A stretch of 64,000 nucleotides of DNA from Streptomyces erythrochromogenes (GCF_036170895.1 NZ_CP108036.1:2852001-2916000), one strand, 5' to 3'. Positions 33,264-42,986 are shown, numbered from the stretch's first letter. The notes: generated by a model from the sequence alone, not told the origin. Numbers and translations are program-made.

Positions 33264-36200
33264 GTGAGCTTGCGACCAGGGGACGGATGGGACCGCGCTG
33301 TGCGGGGCTACGAAAGCCAGGAGAGCCATCAGGCCGAGGCCGACCATCTCTCGCGCTTCGAGGCCGAGATGGAGCGGCTGAAGAAGGAGCGCGGGAAGGC
33401 CGTCCAGCACGCTGAGGACCTGGGATACCAGGTCGAGGTGCTGCGCGCCAAGCTCCACGAGGTACGCCGGGCCCTCGCGTCCCGTCCTGCCTACGACGGT
33501 GCGGACATGGGGTACCAGGCGGAGCAGCTGCTCCGCAATGCCCAGATCCAGGCCGACCAGATGCGCTCCGACGCCGAGCGCGAGCTGCGCGACGCGCGGG
33601 CGCAGACCCAGCGCATCCTCCAGGAGCACGCCGAGCACCAGGCGCGCCTGCAGGCCGAGCTGCACAGCGAGGCCGTCAACCGCCGCCAGCGGCTGGACCA
33701 GGAGCTCAACGAGCGCCGCCAGACCGTCGAGGCGCACGTCAACGAGAACGTGGCCTGGGCGGAGCAGCTGCGGGCCCGTACCGAGGCCCAGGCGCGCCGC
33801 CTCATGGAGGAGTCCCGCGCCGAGGCCGAGCAGTCCCTGAACGCGGCCCGCGCCGAGGCCGCCCGGATCGCCGAGGAGACCCGGCGCCGGCTCGCCGAGG
33901 CCTCCGAGGCCGGCCGGGCCGAGGCCGAGGCCACGCTGCTGCGCGCCCGCAAGGAGGCCGAGCGGCTGCTGACGGCCGCCTCCACGCAGGCGCAGGAGGC
34001 CGCCCAGCACGCCGAGCGGCTGCGTTCCACCAGCTCCGCCGAGGCCGAGCAGACCCGCCAGCAGACCCTGGACCTGGGCCGGATCGCCGAATCCCGCGTG
34101 CAGGAGGCCGACTCCGCGCTGCGCGAGGCCCGCGCCGAGGCCGAGAAGGTCCTCGCGGAGGCCAAGGAGAGCGCGGCGCGCCAGCTCGCATCGGCTGAGT
34201 CCGTCAACGAGCAGCGCACCCGCACCGCCAAGGAGCAGGTCGCCCGGCTGGTCGGCGAGGCCACCAAGGAGGCCGAACTCCTCAAGGCCGAGGCCGAGCA
34301 GGCCCTGGCCGACGCCCGCGCGGACGCCGAGCGGCAGCGCACCGAGGCCGGCGAGCAGGCCCGTACGGCCGCGGCCGAGGACATGGCCGCGCAGCTGGCG
34401 AAGGCCGCCCGCACGGCGGAGGACGTACTGAACAAGGCCTCGGAGGACGCCCGCGCCACCACCCGCGCCGCGTCCGAGGAGGCCGAGCGGATCCGCCGCG
34501 AGGCCGAGGCCGAGGCCGACCGGCTGCGCCTGCAGGCCGCGACGACGGCGGACGAGCTCAAGGGCGCCGCGAAGGACGACACCGAGGAGTACCGGGCCCG
34601 CACGGTCGAGCTCCAGGAGGAGGCCCGGCGGCTGCGCGGCGAGGCCGAGCAGCTGCGCGCGGAGGCCGTCGCCGAGGGCGAGCGGATCCGCGGCGAGGCC
34701 CGCCGCGAGGCGGTCCAGCAGATCGAGGAGGCGGCCAAGACCGCCGAGGAACTGCTCGGCAAGGCCAAGTCGGACGCGGACGAGCTGCGCGGCGGGGCGA
34801 CCACCGAGAGCGAGCGGGTCCGCGCCGAGGCGGTCGAGCGGGCCGGCACCCTGCGCAAGCAGGCCGAGGAAACCCTGGAGCGCACCCGCGCCGAGGCCGA
34901 GCGCCTGCGCGGCGAGGCCGAGGAGCAGGCCGCGGCGGTCCGCGCCGAGGCGGACGCCGCGGCCCTCGCGCGGCGCGAGGAGACCGAGCAGGCCCTGGCC
35001 GCGAAGCGGGCGGAGGCCGACGAGGAGCTCGTACGGCTGCACACGGAGGCCGAGAGCCGGCTGACCACGGCCGAGCAGACGCTGCGCGACGCCCGTACGG
35101 CCGCGGAGAACATCCGCCGCGAGACGACCGAGGAGAACGACCGGCTGCGCGCCGAGTCGGCGGAACGCATCCGCACGCTCCGGACGCAGTCCGAGGCGGA
35201 GGCCGACCAGCTGCGCACAGAGGCGGCGCAGGACGCCGGCCGGGTGCGCGCGGAGGCCGAGCAGGTCGCCGTACGGCTGCGCGGCGAGGCCGAGGCCGAG
35301 GCGGAGCGCGTGCGCTCCGAGGCCCAGGAGACCGCGGACCGGCTGCGCGCGGAGGCGAAGGCGGCGGCCGAGCGGGTCGCCGAGGAGGCCGCCGAGGCGC
35401 TGGCCGCCGCACAGGAGGAGGCCGCCCGGCGCCGCCGGGAGTCCGAGGAGACCCTGGCGTCGGCCCGGACCGACGCCGACCAGGAGCGGGCGCAGGCCCG
35501 CGAGCAGAGCGAGGAGCTGCTGGCCGCGGCCCGCCGCCGCTCGGAGGAGGCGCAGGCCGAGGCGGCCCGCCTGACCGAGGAGGCCGAGAAGCGCGCGTCC
35601 GAGCTGGTGTCGGCGGCCGAGGCCACCGCCCAGCAGGTGCGCGACTCCGTGGCCGGGCTGCACGAGCAGGCCGAGGAGGAGATCTCCGGGCTGCGCAGCG
35701 CCGCCGAGCACGTGGCGGAGCGCACGAAGACGGAGGCGGAGGAAGAGGCCGCCCGGGTCCGTTCCGACGCCTACGCGGAGCGGGAGCGTGCCACCGAGGA
35801 CGCGGGCCGGATCCGCACCGAGGCGCGCGCCGAGACGGACGCGGCGAAGGCGCTGGCGGAGCGGACCGTCGGCGAGGCGATCGCCGAGGCGGAGCAGCTG
35901 CGCGCCGACACCGCCGAGTACGCGCAGCGGGTGCGCACCGAGGCCACGGACGCGCTGGCCGCGTCCGAGCGGGACGCCGCCCGTACCCGGGCCGACGCCC
36001 GCGACGACGCGAACCGCATCCGCGGCGAGGCGGCGGAGTCCCTGGAGGCCTCGCGCACCGAGGGAGTGCTGATCACGGCCGAGGCTGCGGCCGAGGCCGA
36101 GCGGATCACCGAGGAGACCCGCGCGGCGAACGCGGCCATGGTCGCCGATGCCGAGGCGGAGGCCGCCCGGCTCACCACCGAGGCGGCGGAGGCCGCCGAG

Positions 36201-37856
36201 GCCGTCCGCACCGCGGCCGCGGCGACGCTGGACGAGGCCCGGGCCGAGGGCAACCGGCTGCGTACCGAGGCCGCCGAGCAGGTCGACCGGCTCATCACCG
36301 AGGCCTCGGCGGAGGCGGACCGCCTCATCGAGGAGACCCGCGCCGCGAACGCGGCCACCGTGGGCGAGGCGGCGGAAGAGGCCGAACGCCTCACCACCCA
36401 GGCGGCACGGCTGAAGTCGCAGGCGGCCGAGACGCTGGCGAGCGCCGAGCGGGACGCCGCGAAGATCATGGTCGACTCGCGTGCCGAGGGCGACCGGCTC
36501 ATCGACGAGACCCGTGTGGCCAACGAGGCCACGATCGGCGAGGCCGCTGCGGAGGCCGAGCGGCTGCGCGCCGACGCGGCCCGGGTCCTGGACGACGCCC
36601 GCGCGGAGGGCGGCCGGATCATCGGCGAGGCCACCGCGGAGGCGGACCGCGTCACGGTCGCGGCCAACGAGACCCTGGCCGGCGCCGAACGCGACGCCGA
36701 GCAGATGCTGGACGAGGCGCGCGCCGAGGCGAACCGGCTGCGCACCGAGGCGGCCGAGCAGGCGGACCGGCTCATCACCGAGGCGGCGTCCGAGGCGGAC
36801 AAGCTCACCGAGCAGACCCGCAAGGACAACGAGCGCACGGTCGGCGAGGCGGCGTCCGAGGCGGAGCGGCTGCGCGCCGACGCATCGGAGGCGCTGTCCT
36901 CGGCGCAGGAGCACGCGACCCGCACCCGGTCGGAGGCCGAGCGGGTCAAGGCGGAGGCCGCCGCCGCGGCGGAGCGCACCCGCGCGGAGGCCCGTACGGA
37001 GTCCGAGCGGCTGCTGGACGAGGCCCGCGAGGAGGCGAACAAGCGCCGCAGCGAGGCCGCGGAGCAGGTCGACCGCCTCATCACCGAGGCGGCCACCGAG
37101 GCCGACAACCTCATCGTCGACGCGCAGAAGCAGGCCCTCGCCGCCACCACGGCGGCCGAGGAGCAGGCCGACGCCATGGTCGACGCGGCCCGCAAGGAGG
37201 CGGCGCGTATCACCTCGGAGGCGACCGTCGAGGGCAACTCCCTGGTGGAGAAGGCCCGTACGGACGCGAACGAGCTGCTGGTCGGCGCGCGCACGGACGC
37301 CGCGGCCATAAGGGAGCGGGCGGAGGAGCTGCGGGGCCGCGTCGAGGGCGAGGTCGAGGAGCTCCACGAGCGGGCCCGCCGGGAGTCGGCCGAGCAGATG
37401 AAGTCGGCCGGCGAGCGCGTGGACAAGCTGGTGCGCGCGGCGACCGAGCAGAGCGTCGAGGCCGAGGCTAAGGCCAAGGAGCTGCTGTCGGACGCGAGCA
37501 GCGAGGCGAGCAAGGTGCGCATCGCGGCGGTCCGCAAGGCGGAGGCGCTGCTCAAGGAGGCCGAGCAGAAGAAGGCCGAGCTGGCCCGGGAGGCCGAGAA
37601 GGCCCTGGCGGAGGCCAAGGCGGAGGCCGAACGCCTCGTCGAGGAGGGGCGCCGCGAGCTGGAGGTCCTGGTCCGTCGGCGGCAGGACATTCAGGGGGAG
37701 ATCTCCCGTGTCCAGGACGTTCTTGAGGCGTTGGAATCATTCGAGGCGCCTTCGGGTGGCGGAAAGCCCACGGTCGGCGGCCAGGGCTCGGGGGGTGCGA
37801 AAGCCGGAGTGTCCGCAGGTTCCACTCGTTCGGGTGGCAAGTCGTCGGAGGGGTAG
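33264..37856 (+). CDS. scy: Scy, giant coiled-coil polarity protein
   Basis: 1530 aa, almost entirely coiled coil (Ala/Glu/Arg/Leu-rich, heptad then hendecad periodicity). It is encoded immediately upstream of filP as in other streptomycetes. The N-terminal RGYESQESHQAEADHLSRFEAEMERLKKERGKAVQHAEDLGYQVEVLRAKL is a DivIVA-like start. The middle is uninterrupted helix, residues about 930-1290 carry long repeats built on EADRLIEETRAANAAT-GEAA-EAERL, and the end is a short Gly/Ser tail. Scy assembles tip-organising centres with DivIVA and FilP. It is about 200 residues longer than the S. coelicolor protein (1326 aa from memory). Start codons in frame are TTG 33258, GTG 33264 and TTG 33270; GGGAGTGAG at 33260-33268 makes the choice uncertain. 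Confidence 0.9.
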   Translation: MSLRPGDGWDRAVRGYESQESHQAEADHLSRFEAEMERLKKERGKAVQHAEDLGYQVEVLRAKLHEVRRALASRPAYDGADMGYQAEQLLRNAQIQADQMRSDAERELRDARAQTQRILQEHAEHQARLQAELHSEAVNRRQRLDQELNERRQTVEAHVNENVAWAEQLRARTEAQARRLMEESRAEAEQSLNAARAEAARIAEETRRRLAEASEAGRAEAEATLLRARKEAERLLTAASTQAQEAAQHAERLRSTSSAEAEQTRQQTLDLGRIAESRVQEADSALREARAEAEKVLAEAKESAARQLASAESVNEQRTRTAKEQVARLVGEATKEAELLKAEAEQALADARADAERQRTEAGEQARTAAAEDMAAQLAKAARTAEDVLNKASEDARATTRAASEEAERIRREAEAEADRLRLQAATTADELKGAAKDDTEEYRARTVELQEEARRLRGEAEQLRAEAVAEGERIRGEARREAVQQIEEAAKTAEELLGKAKSDADELRGGATTESERVRAEAVERAGTLRKQAEETLERTRAEAERLRGEAEEQAAAVRAEADAAALARREETEQALAAKRAEADEELVRLHTEAESRLTTAEQTLRDARTAAENIRRETTEENDRLRAESAERIRTLRTQSEAEADQLRTEAAQDAGRVRAEAEQVAVRLRGEAEAEAERVRSEAQETADRLRAEAKAAAERVAEEAAEALAAAQEEAARRRRESEETLASARTDADQERAQAREQSEELLAAARRRSEEAQAEAARLTEEAEKRASELVSAAEATAQQVRDSVAGLHEQAEEEISGLRSAAEHVAERTKTEAEEEAARVRSDAYAERERATEDAGRIRTEARAETDAAKALAERTVGEAIAEAEQLRADTAEYAQRVRTEATDALAASERDAARTRADARDDANRIRGEAAESLEASRTEGVLITAEAAAEAERITEETRAANAAMVADAEAEAARLTTEAAEAAEAVRTAAAATLDEARAEGNRLRTEAAEQVDRLITEASAEADRLIEETRAANAATVGEAAEEAERLTTQAARLKSQAAETLASAERDAAKIMVDSRAEGDRLIDETRVANEATIGEAAAEAERLRADAARVLDDARAEGGRIIGEATAEADRVTVAANETLAGAERDAEQMLDEARAEANRLRTEAAEQADRLITEAASEADKLTEQTRKDNERTVGEAASEAERLRADASEALSSAQEHATRTRSEAERVKAEAAAAAERTRAEARTESERLLDEAREEANKRRSEAAEQVDRLITEAATEADNLIVDAQKQALAATTAAEEQADAMVDAARKEAARITSEATVEGNSLVEKARTDANELLVGARTDAAAIRERAEELRGRVEGEVEELHERARRESAEQMKSAGERVDKLVRAATEQSVEAEAKAKELLSDASSEASKVRIAAVRKAEALLKEAEQKKAELAREAEKALAEAKAEAERLVEEGRRELEVLVRRRQDIQGEISRVQDVLEALESFEAPSGGGKPTVGGQGSGGAKAGVSAGSTRSGGKSSEG
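36060..37110 (+). repeat. internal long-period repeats in scy
   Basis: Successive blocks encode variants of DRLIEETRAANAATVGEAA, ERLxTxAA and RTEAAEQVDRLITEAxxEAD. Near-identical stretches recur around 36250, 36460, 36730 and 37030. They form the long-repeat coiled-coil part of Scy and are the kind of DNA prone to unequal recombination and length change. Confidence 0.7.
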
Positions 37857-38052
37857 CCAAGCGGTCCGGGATGTGCGCACCTGATGAAGGTTCAGGCGAA
37901 CGGGTGACAAGCATTCCGCCGCCTTGCCACTCAAAAGGGGTGTCATTGTCCAGATCAAACGCGGATTGACTCGATGACACGCCGTCTGGGCGCCTAGGAT
38001 TCCCCTTAACACCTCACGTAGCACCTCATCGGTCTCATTCGACAGGAACCCC

Positions 38053-38991
38053 ATGAGCGACACTTCCTCCCCCTTCGGCTTCGAGCTCGTGCGGCGTGGT
38101 TATGACCGCGGTCAGGTGGACGACCGCATTACCAAGCTGGTCTCCGACCGCGACAGCGCCCTTGGACGTATCAACTCTCTGGAAAAGCGGATCGAGGAGC
38201 TGCACCTCGAGACGCAGAACGCCCAGGCCCAGGTGAACGACGCGGAGCCGTCGTACGCGGGTCTCGGCGCCCGGGTCGAGAAGATCCTCCGGCTGGCCGA
38301 GGAGGAGGCGAAGGACCTGCGCGAGGAGGCCCGTCGCGCGGCCGAGCAGCACCGCGAGCTCGCCGAGTCGGCCGCCCAGCAGGTGCGCAACGACGCCGAG
38401 TCGTTCGCGGCCGACCGCAAGTCGAAGGCGGAGGACGAGGGCGTCCGCATCGTCGAGAAGGCCAAGGGCGACGCCGCCACCCTGCGCGCCGAGGCCCAGA
38501 AGGACGCGGCCTCCAAGCGCGAGGAGGCCGACGCCCTGTTCGAGGAGACCCGCGCCAAGGCCGCCCAGGCCGCCGCGGACTTCGAGACCAACCTGGCCAA
38601 GCGCCGCGAGCAGTCCGAGCGCGACCTGGCCTCCCGCCAGGCCAAGGCCGAGAAGCGTCTCGCGGAGATCGAGCACCGCGCCGAGCAGCTGCGCCTGGAG
38701 GCCGAGAAGCTGCGTACGGACGCCGAGCGCCGGGCCCGCCAGACCGTGGAGACCGCGCAGCGCCAGGCCGAGGACATCGTGGCCGACGCGAACGCCAAGG
38801 CCGACCGCATCCGCAGCGAGTCCGAGCGCGAGCTGGCGGCGCTCACCAACCGCCGCGACTCGATCAACGCGCAGCTGACCAACGTCCGCGAGATGCTGGC
38901 GACGCTCACCGGCGCGGCCGTCGCGGCGGCCAACCCGATCGTGGACGACGAGCCGGTCACCCGCGGCGTGCCGGCGCAGCAGAGCCGCTGA
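38053..38991 (+). CDS. filP: FilP, filament-forming coiled-coil protein
   Basis: 312 aa, the family length. MSDTSSPFGFELVRRGYDRGQVDDRITKLVSDRDSALGRINSLEKRIEELHLE is the DivIVA-like N-terminal region. Residues about 65-285 are a single coiled coil (RVEKILRLAEEEAKDLREEARRAAEQHRELAESAAQ...), and the C-terminus is LTNVREMLATLTGAAVAAANP. It forms a stress-bearing network behind the hyphal tip and interacts with Scy and DivIVA. It is 196 nt downstream of scy; a TAGGAT box at 37995-38000 hints at its own promoter. A clear hairpin terminator follows. Confidence 0.95.
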   Translation: MSDTSSPFGFELVRRGYDRGQVDDRITKLVSDRDSALGRINSLEKRIEELHLETQNAQAQVNDAEPSYAGLGARVEKILRLAEEEAKDLREEARRAAEQHRELAESAAQQVRNDAESFAADRKSKAEDEGVRIVEKAKGDAATLRAEAQKDAASKREEADALFEETRAKAAQAAADFETNLAKRREQSERDLASRQAKAEKRLAEIEHRAEQLRLEAEKLRTDAERRARQTVETAQRQAEDIVADANAKADRIRSESERELAALTNRRDSINAQLTNVREMLATLTGAAVAAANPIVDDEPVTRGVPAQQSR

Positions 38992-39029
38992 CCACGGGGC
39001 ATGACCCCCAGGTAGCCATTGAGCCTGAT

Positions 39030-39072
39030 CGAGGGCCCTATGTCACCCATTTGAGGTGGCGTAGGGCCCTCG
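39030..39072. terminator. filP terminator
   Basis: CGAGGGCCCTA (39030-39040) pairs with TAGGGCCCTCG (39062-39072). A short CACC/GGTG inner stem lies in the loop. It sits 38 nt after the filP stop. Confidence 0.8.
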
Positions 39073-39091
39073 GGCGTTCTAGCGTGACCGC

Positions 39092-40105
39092 ATGATCGAG
39101 CTCGATGGCCTCACCAAACGATTCGGTGCGAAGACAGCGGTCGACAATCTCAGCTTCCAGGTCAAACCGGGGGTGGTGACCGGCTTCCTCGGCCCCAACG
39201 GGGCCGGCAAGTCCACGACGATGCGCATGATGCTCGACCTCGACAACCCGACCAGCGGTGCGGTCCGCATCTACGGCCAGCGCTACCGGGAGCTCCGGGA
39301 GCCGCTCAAGCACGTCGGGGCGCTACTGGACGCGAAGGCCATGCACGGTGGCCGCAGCGCCTACAACAACCTTCTCTGTCTGGCCCAGTCGAACGGCATC
39401 CCGCAGCGCCGGGTCGCCGAGGTGCTGGACCTGGTCGGACTGACGCCCGTGGCCAAGAAGAAGTCCAAAGGATTTTCGCTGGGCATGGGCCAACGGCTTG
39501 GAATCGCCGCCGCATTGCTGGGCGATCCGCAGATCCTCATGTTCGACGAGCCCGTCAATGGTCTGGATCCCGAAGGAATTCTCTGGATCCGCAATCTGAT
39601 GAAGGGCCTGGCGGCAGAGGGACGCACGATCTTCGTGTCCTCCCACCTGATGAGCGAAATGGCCCTCACTGCAGACCATTTGATCGTCATCGGACAGGGA
39701 CGACTACTGGCCGATACCTCTATGGCTGATTTCATTCACCAGAACTCCCGCAGTTACGTCCGGATGCGCTCGCCGCAGCAGGAGCGGCTCAAGGACGTCC
39801 TGCACGAGGCCGGGATCGACGCCGTCGGCGTCCCCGCCACCGGCACGCTGGAGATCGACGGCGTGGGCGCGGAGCAGCTCGGCGAGCTGGCCGCCCGGCA
39901 CCAGATCGTGCTGCACGAACTCAGCCCGCAACGGGCTTCACTGGAGGAAGCGTTCATGCGCATGACGGCGGACTCCGTCGAGTACCACGCCCACGCACCG
40001 GGCGCACCCGGCGCGGCCAGCGACAACCCGGCCCGGCCGGCCGACGTCCCCGCCTGGGGCGCCGGCTTCGACGCCACCGACTCCACGCGCAAGGGCGGGC
40101 AGTGA
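39092..40105 (+). CDS. ABC transporter ATP-binding protein 1
   Basis: 337 aa. Walker A is GPNGAGKST (34-42), followed by a Q-loop region, the signature KGFSLGMGQRLGIAAALLGDP (LGMGQ in place of LSGGQ), Walker B ILMFDEPVNGLDPEGI and the switch HLMSEMAL. The C-terminal 120 residues are typical of DrrA/CcmA-like exporters. ATG 39092 is 6 nt after TAGCGT (39080-39085) with no ribosome binding site, so probably leaderless. Its stop overlaps the permease start (GTGA). The substrate is unknown; such pairs often export peptides or antibiotics. Confidence 0.9.
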   Translation: MIELDGLTKRFGAKTAVDNLSFQVKPGVVTGFLGPNGAGKSTTMRMMLDLDNPTSGAVRIYGQRYRELREPLKHVGALLDAKAMHGGRSAYNNLLCLAQSNGIPQRRVAEVLDLVGLTPVAKKKSKGFSLGMGQRLGIAAALLGDPQILMFDEPVNGLDPEGILWIRNLMKGLAAEGRTIFVSSHLMSEMALTADHLIVIGQGRLLADTSMADFIHQNSRSYVRMRSPQQERLKDVLHEAGIDAVGVPATGTLEIDGVGAEQLGELAARHQIVLHELSPQRASLEEAFMRMTADSVEYHAHAPGAPGAASDNPARPADVPAWGAGFDATDSTRKGGQ

Positions 40106-40884
40106 CCATGGCCTTCTCCGCCGTCCTCACGTCCGAGTGGACCAAGATCCGCACCGTGGCCTCCACCAGCTGGACGCTCGCCACCGCGCTCCTGGTGACC
40201 GTCGCCATGGGCGCCGGTCTGTGCGCCGTGGTCAACGCGACCTTCGACTCCATGCCGGAGCCGGAGCAGATCGCCTTCGACGCCACCCAGATGAGCTTCT
40301 CCGGGATGCTCTTCGGCCAGGTGGCGGTGCTCATCTTCGGGGCCATGGTGGTCGGCAGCGAGTACAGCACCGGCATGATCCGCAGTTCCCTCGCCGCCGT
40401 TCCGGTGCGTGGCTCCCTGCTGCTGGGGAAGCTCGCCGTGGCGACCGCCCTCGTGCTGGTGGTCGGCCTCGCGACCGGATTCCTGTCTTTCTTCCTCGGC
40501 CAGGCCCTCCTCGGTGAGCACCGCACCACGCTCGGCGAGGAGAACGTCCTGCGCGCGGTGATCGGCGTCGGCCTGTACATGGCGCTGCTCGCGGTGTTCG
40601 CGATGGGTGTGTCGATGATGCTGCGCAACACCGCCGCCGCGATCTCGATCCTGATCACCTTCGTCCTGATCCTGCCCATCGTCCTCAGCCTGGTCGACGC
40701 CACCCGCAAGATCGCCTACTACCTGCCCAACCAGGCCGGGTCCGCGATCATGCAGACCGTGCCCTCCCCCGTCGGCCCCTCTGACGCGCCCTACGGCCCG
40801 TGGGGCGGTCTCGGGATCATGGTCCTGTGGGCGGCAGCCGCGGCACTCGGGGGCCATCTCGTCCTCAGCAAGAGGGACGCCTGA
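40102..40884 (+). CDS. ABC transporter permease 1
   Basis: 260 aa with about six membrane segments, starting with SEWTKIRTVASTSWTLATALLVTVAMGAGL, the usual ABC-2 type opening (SEWTK plus first helix). It also has FGAMVVGSEYSTGMIRSSLAAVP, the conserved extracytoplasmic/cytoplasmic loop of this permease class. It is coupled by a 4-nt overlap to ATPase 1, forming a two-gene exporter. Confidence 0.9.
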   Translation: MTMAFSAVLTSEWTKIRTVASTSWTLATALLVTVAMGAGLCAVVNATFDSMPEPEQIAFDATQMSFSGMLFGQVAVLIFGAMVVGSEYSTGMIRSSLAAVPVRGSLLLGKLAVATALVLVVGLATGFLSFFLGQALLGEHRTTLGEENVLRAVIGVGLYMALLAVFAMGVSMMLRNTAAAISILITFVLILPIVLSLVDATRKIAYYLPNQAGSAIMQTVPSPVGPSDAPYGPWGGLGIMVLWAAAAALGGHLVLSKRDA

Positions 40885-41037
40885 CGGCCGGCGCCCTCCG
40901 GAAGGACTACGGGTGATTCCAGGGTCGGCCTCGGGGACGGGTCAGGGATCCGGCCCGGGGCGGAACCGTAGGATCCTCGCTATCCTCTTAACCCTTACAC
41001 GGGCGAGAGTCGTCCCGGCCTGGTAAGGGGCAGCAAG

Positions 41038-42153
41038 ATGATCGAGGCAGTCGGCCTGACCAAGCGCTACGGCGCCAAGACCGCCGTCGACCAGTTGTCC
41101 TTCCAGGTCAAGCCGGGTCACGTGACGGGATTCCTGGGGCCGAACGGCTCCGGGAAGTCCACGACCATGCGCATGATCCTCGGCCTGGACCGACCCACTT
41201 CCGGTCATGTCACGATCAACGGCTTCCCCTTCCGGGAGCTGCCGAACGCCCAGCGGCACGTCGGGGCCCTCCTCGACGCCAAGGCCGTGCACGGCGGCCG
41301 CCGGGCCCGCACCCACCTGCTGTCCATCGCCCAGCTCTCCGGGATCCCGGAGAAGCGGGTGGACGAGGTGCTGGCCGTCGTCGGCCTCCAGGACGCGGCC
41401 CGGCAGCGTACGAAGGGCTTCTCGCTCGGCATGGGCCAGCGCCTCGGCATCGCCACGGCGCTGCTCGGCGACCCACAGGTGCTCCTGTTCGACGAGCCGG
41501 TCAACGGGCTCGACCCCGAGGGCATCCTCTGGGTCCGCAACCTCATGCGCCGGCTCGCCGCCGAGGGCCGCACCGTCTTCGTCTCCTCGCACCTGATGAG
41601 CGAGATGGCGCTGACCGCCGACCACCTGATCGTCATCGGCCGCGGACGGCTGCTGGCCGACATGGGAACGCAGGAGTTCATCGCGCACAACTCGGCCGGA
41701 TTCGCTCGGGTGCGTGCGGCCGACACCGATCCCGATGGCCGGGACGCGTTGGGTACGGCCCTCACCAAGGCGGGCGGCCGGGTCCTCCAGGAGCCCGACG
41801 GAGCACTGCGCGTGACCGGGCTGGAGCTGCCCCGCATCTGCGACCTCGCGCACGCGGCCGGCGTGCGGCTGTGGGAGCTGTCCCCGCACCATGCCTCGCT
41901 GGAGGAGGCGTACATGCGGATGACTCAGTCCGCCGTCGAGTACACCTCCACCGACGACCCGCGGGCCGAGCTGTGGGAACAGGACCCGCTGGCCCTCCCG
42001 GCCTGGGAGGACGAGCAGGCGGCCCCCGAGGTCCCGCAGGCGGGCTTCTTCGCCCCGCCGCCCCCCGGCGCGGGCGGGAAGCCCTTCCTGATGCCCAGCA
42101 ATCCCGGCGAGCTCGCGAGCGCCGCCAAGGAAGCCCCAGAGGACACCCGATGA
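41038..42153 (+). CDS. ABC transporter ATP-binding protein 2
   Basis: 371 aa. Walker A is GPNGSGKST, the signature KGFSLGMGQRLGIATALLGDP, Walker B VLLFDEPVNGLDPEGILWVRNLM. It is very similar to ATPase 1 over the first 230 residues (same SFQVKPG, same RLAAEGRTVFVSSHLMSEMALTADHLIVIG), with a longer Pro/Gly-rich C-terminus ([21 protein letters not shown]). A ribosome binding site AAGGGG lies before ATG 41038. It is coupled to permease 2 by an ATGA overlap. It is clearly a tandem duplicate of the preceding system. Confidence 0.9.
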   Translation: MIEAVGLTKRYGAKTAVDQLSFQVKPGHVTGFLGPNGSGKSTTMRMILGLDRPTSGHVTINGFPFRELPNAQRHVGALLDAKAVHGGRRARTHLLSIAQLSGIPEKRVDEVLAVVGLQDAARQRTKGFSLGMGQRLGIATALLGDPQVLLFDEPVNGLDPEGILWVRNLMRRLAAEGRTVFVSSHLMSEMALTADHLIVIGRGRLLADMGTQEFIAHNSAGFARVRAADTDPDGRDALGTALTKAGGRVLQEPDGALRVTGLELPRICDLAHAAGVRLWELSPHHASLEEAYMRMTQSAVEYTSTDDPRAELWEQDPLALPAWEDEQAAPEVPQAGFFAPPPPGAGGKPFLMPSNPGELASAAKEAPEDTR

Positions 42154-42986
42154 CCCAGACGACCACGACGCCGGACCGGCCGCGGAGCTACAGCTCTCCG
42201 CTGCCCTCGCCGCGGCCGCACCTGGGGCACGCCCTCGCCTCGGAGTGGACCAAGCTGATCTCGATCCGCTCCACCCTGTGGACGCTGGGCGCGCTCGTGC
42301 TGACCGTCGTCGGCATCGGGCTGCTCTTCGTCGCGCAGACGGTGGACCGGGACTACGAGTCGATCTCCTTCACCACGCCCGCCCTCTTCGGCCTGATGGT
42401 CGGCCAGGTCGCCGTGATGGTCCTCGGTGTGCTGACCATCTCCTCGGAGCACGCCACCGGACTGGTGCGGACGACGTTCACCGCCGCCCCCGACCGCTTC
42501 CGGGTGCTCACCGCGAAGTACCTCGTCTTCAGCATCACGGCCTTCGTCGCCACGACGCTGTCCGTCTTCGTGGTCGGGATCGCCGCCTCGCTCGCCCACG
42601 GCGGGGCCGCCGCCGGCCGGCACGAGGCCGACGAGTGGCTGGGCGCCGCGGCCGGCTGCCTCTACGTCACCCTGCTCGGCGTGCTCGCCCTCGCGATCGG
42701 CGCGCTGGTGCGGCACTCGGCGGGGGCGATCGCCGTCATGCTCGGCGTGGTCACGCTGCCGCCGGTGCTGGGGGCCATGCTCATGGTCTGGGAGGCGGTG
42801 GCCCCCATCGGTCAGGAGATCCTCCAGCGCAACGTCCCGGTGGCGCTGAGCCAGCTGTTCGGGATGGAGGAGGGCGGTGACCTGGGCGCGGCGCCGAGCA
42901 ACCTCTCCAACCTGCTGCTCGTCGTGCTGATCACGGGAGCGGCCGTGGCCGCCTCGTACGTGATGGTCGGCCGCCGGGACGTCTAG
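42150..42986 (+). CDS. ABC transporter permease 2
   Basis: 278 aa with about six membrane segments. It starts with a 25-residue Pro/Ser/Thr-rich leader, then HALASEWTKLISIRSTLWTLGALVLTVVGIGLLF, and ISSEHATGLVRTTFTAAPDRFRVL corresponds to the SEYSTGMIRSS loop of permease 1. The start overlaps the ATPase 2 stop by 4 nt. It is a paralogue of permease 1. Confidence 0.9.
   Translation: MTQTTTTPDRPRSYSSPLPSPRPHLGHALASEWTKLISIRSTLWTLGALVLTVVGIGLLFVAQTVDRDYESISFTTPALFGLMVGQVAVMVLGVLTISSEHATGLVRTTFTAAPDRFRVLTAKYLVFSITAFVATTLSVFVVGIAASLAHGGAAAGRHEADEWLGAAAGCLYVTLLGVLALAIGALVRHSAGAIAVMLGVVTLPPVLGAMLMVWEAVAPIGQEILQRNVPVALSQLFGMEEGGDLGAAPSNLSNLLLVVLITGAAVAASYVMVGRRDV

Noticed and set aside
37857..38052. 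Promoter pair TTGACT (37966) with TAGGAT (37995) before filP
   Set aside because: The spacer would be 23 bp, too long for a normal sigma factor. Only the -10-like box is mentioned under filP.
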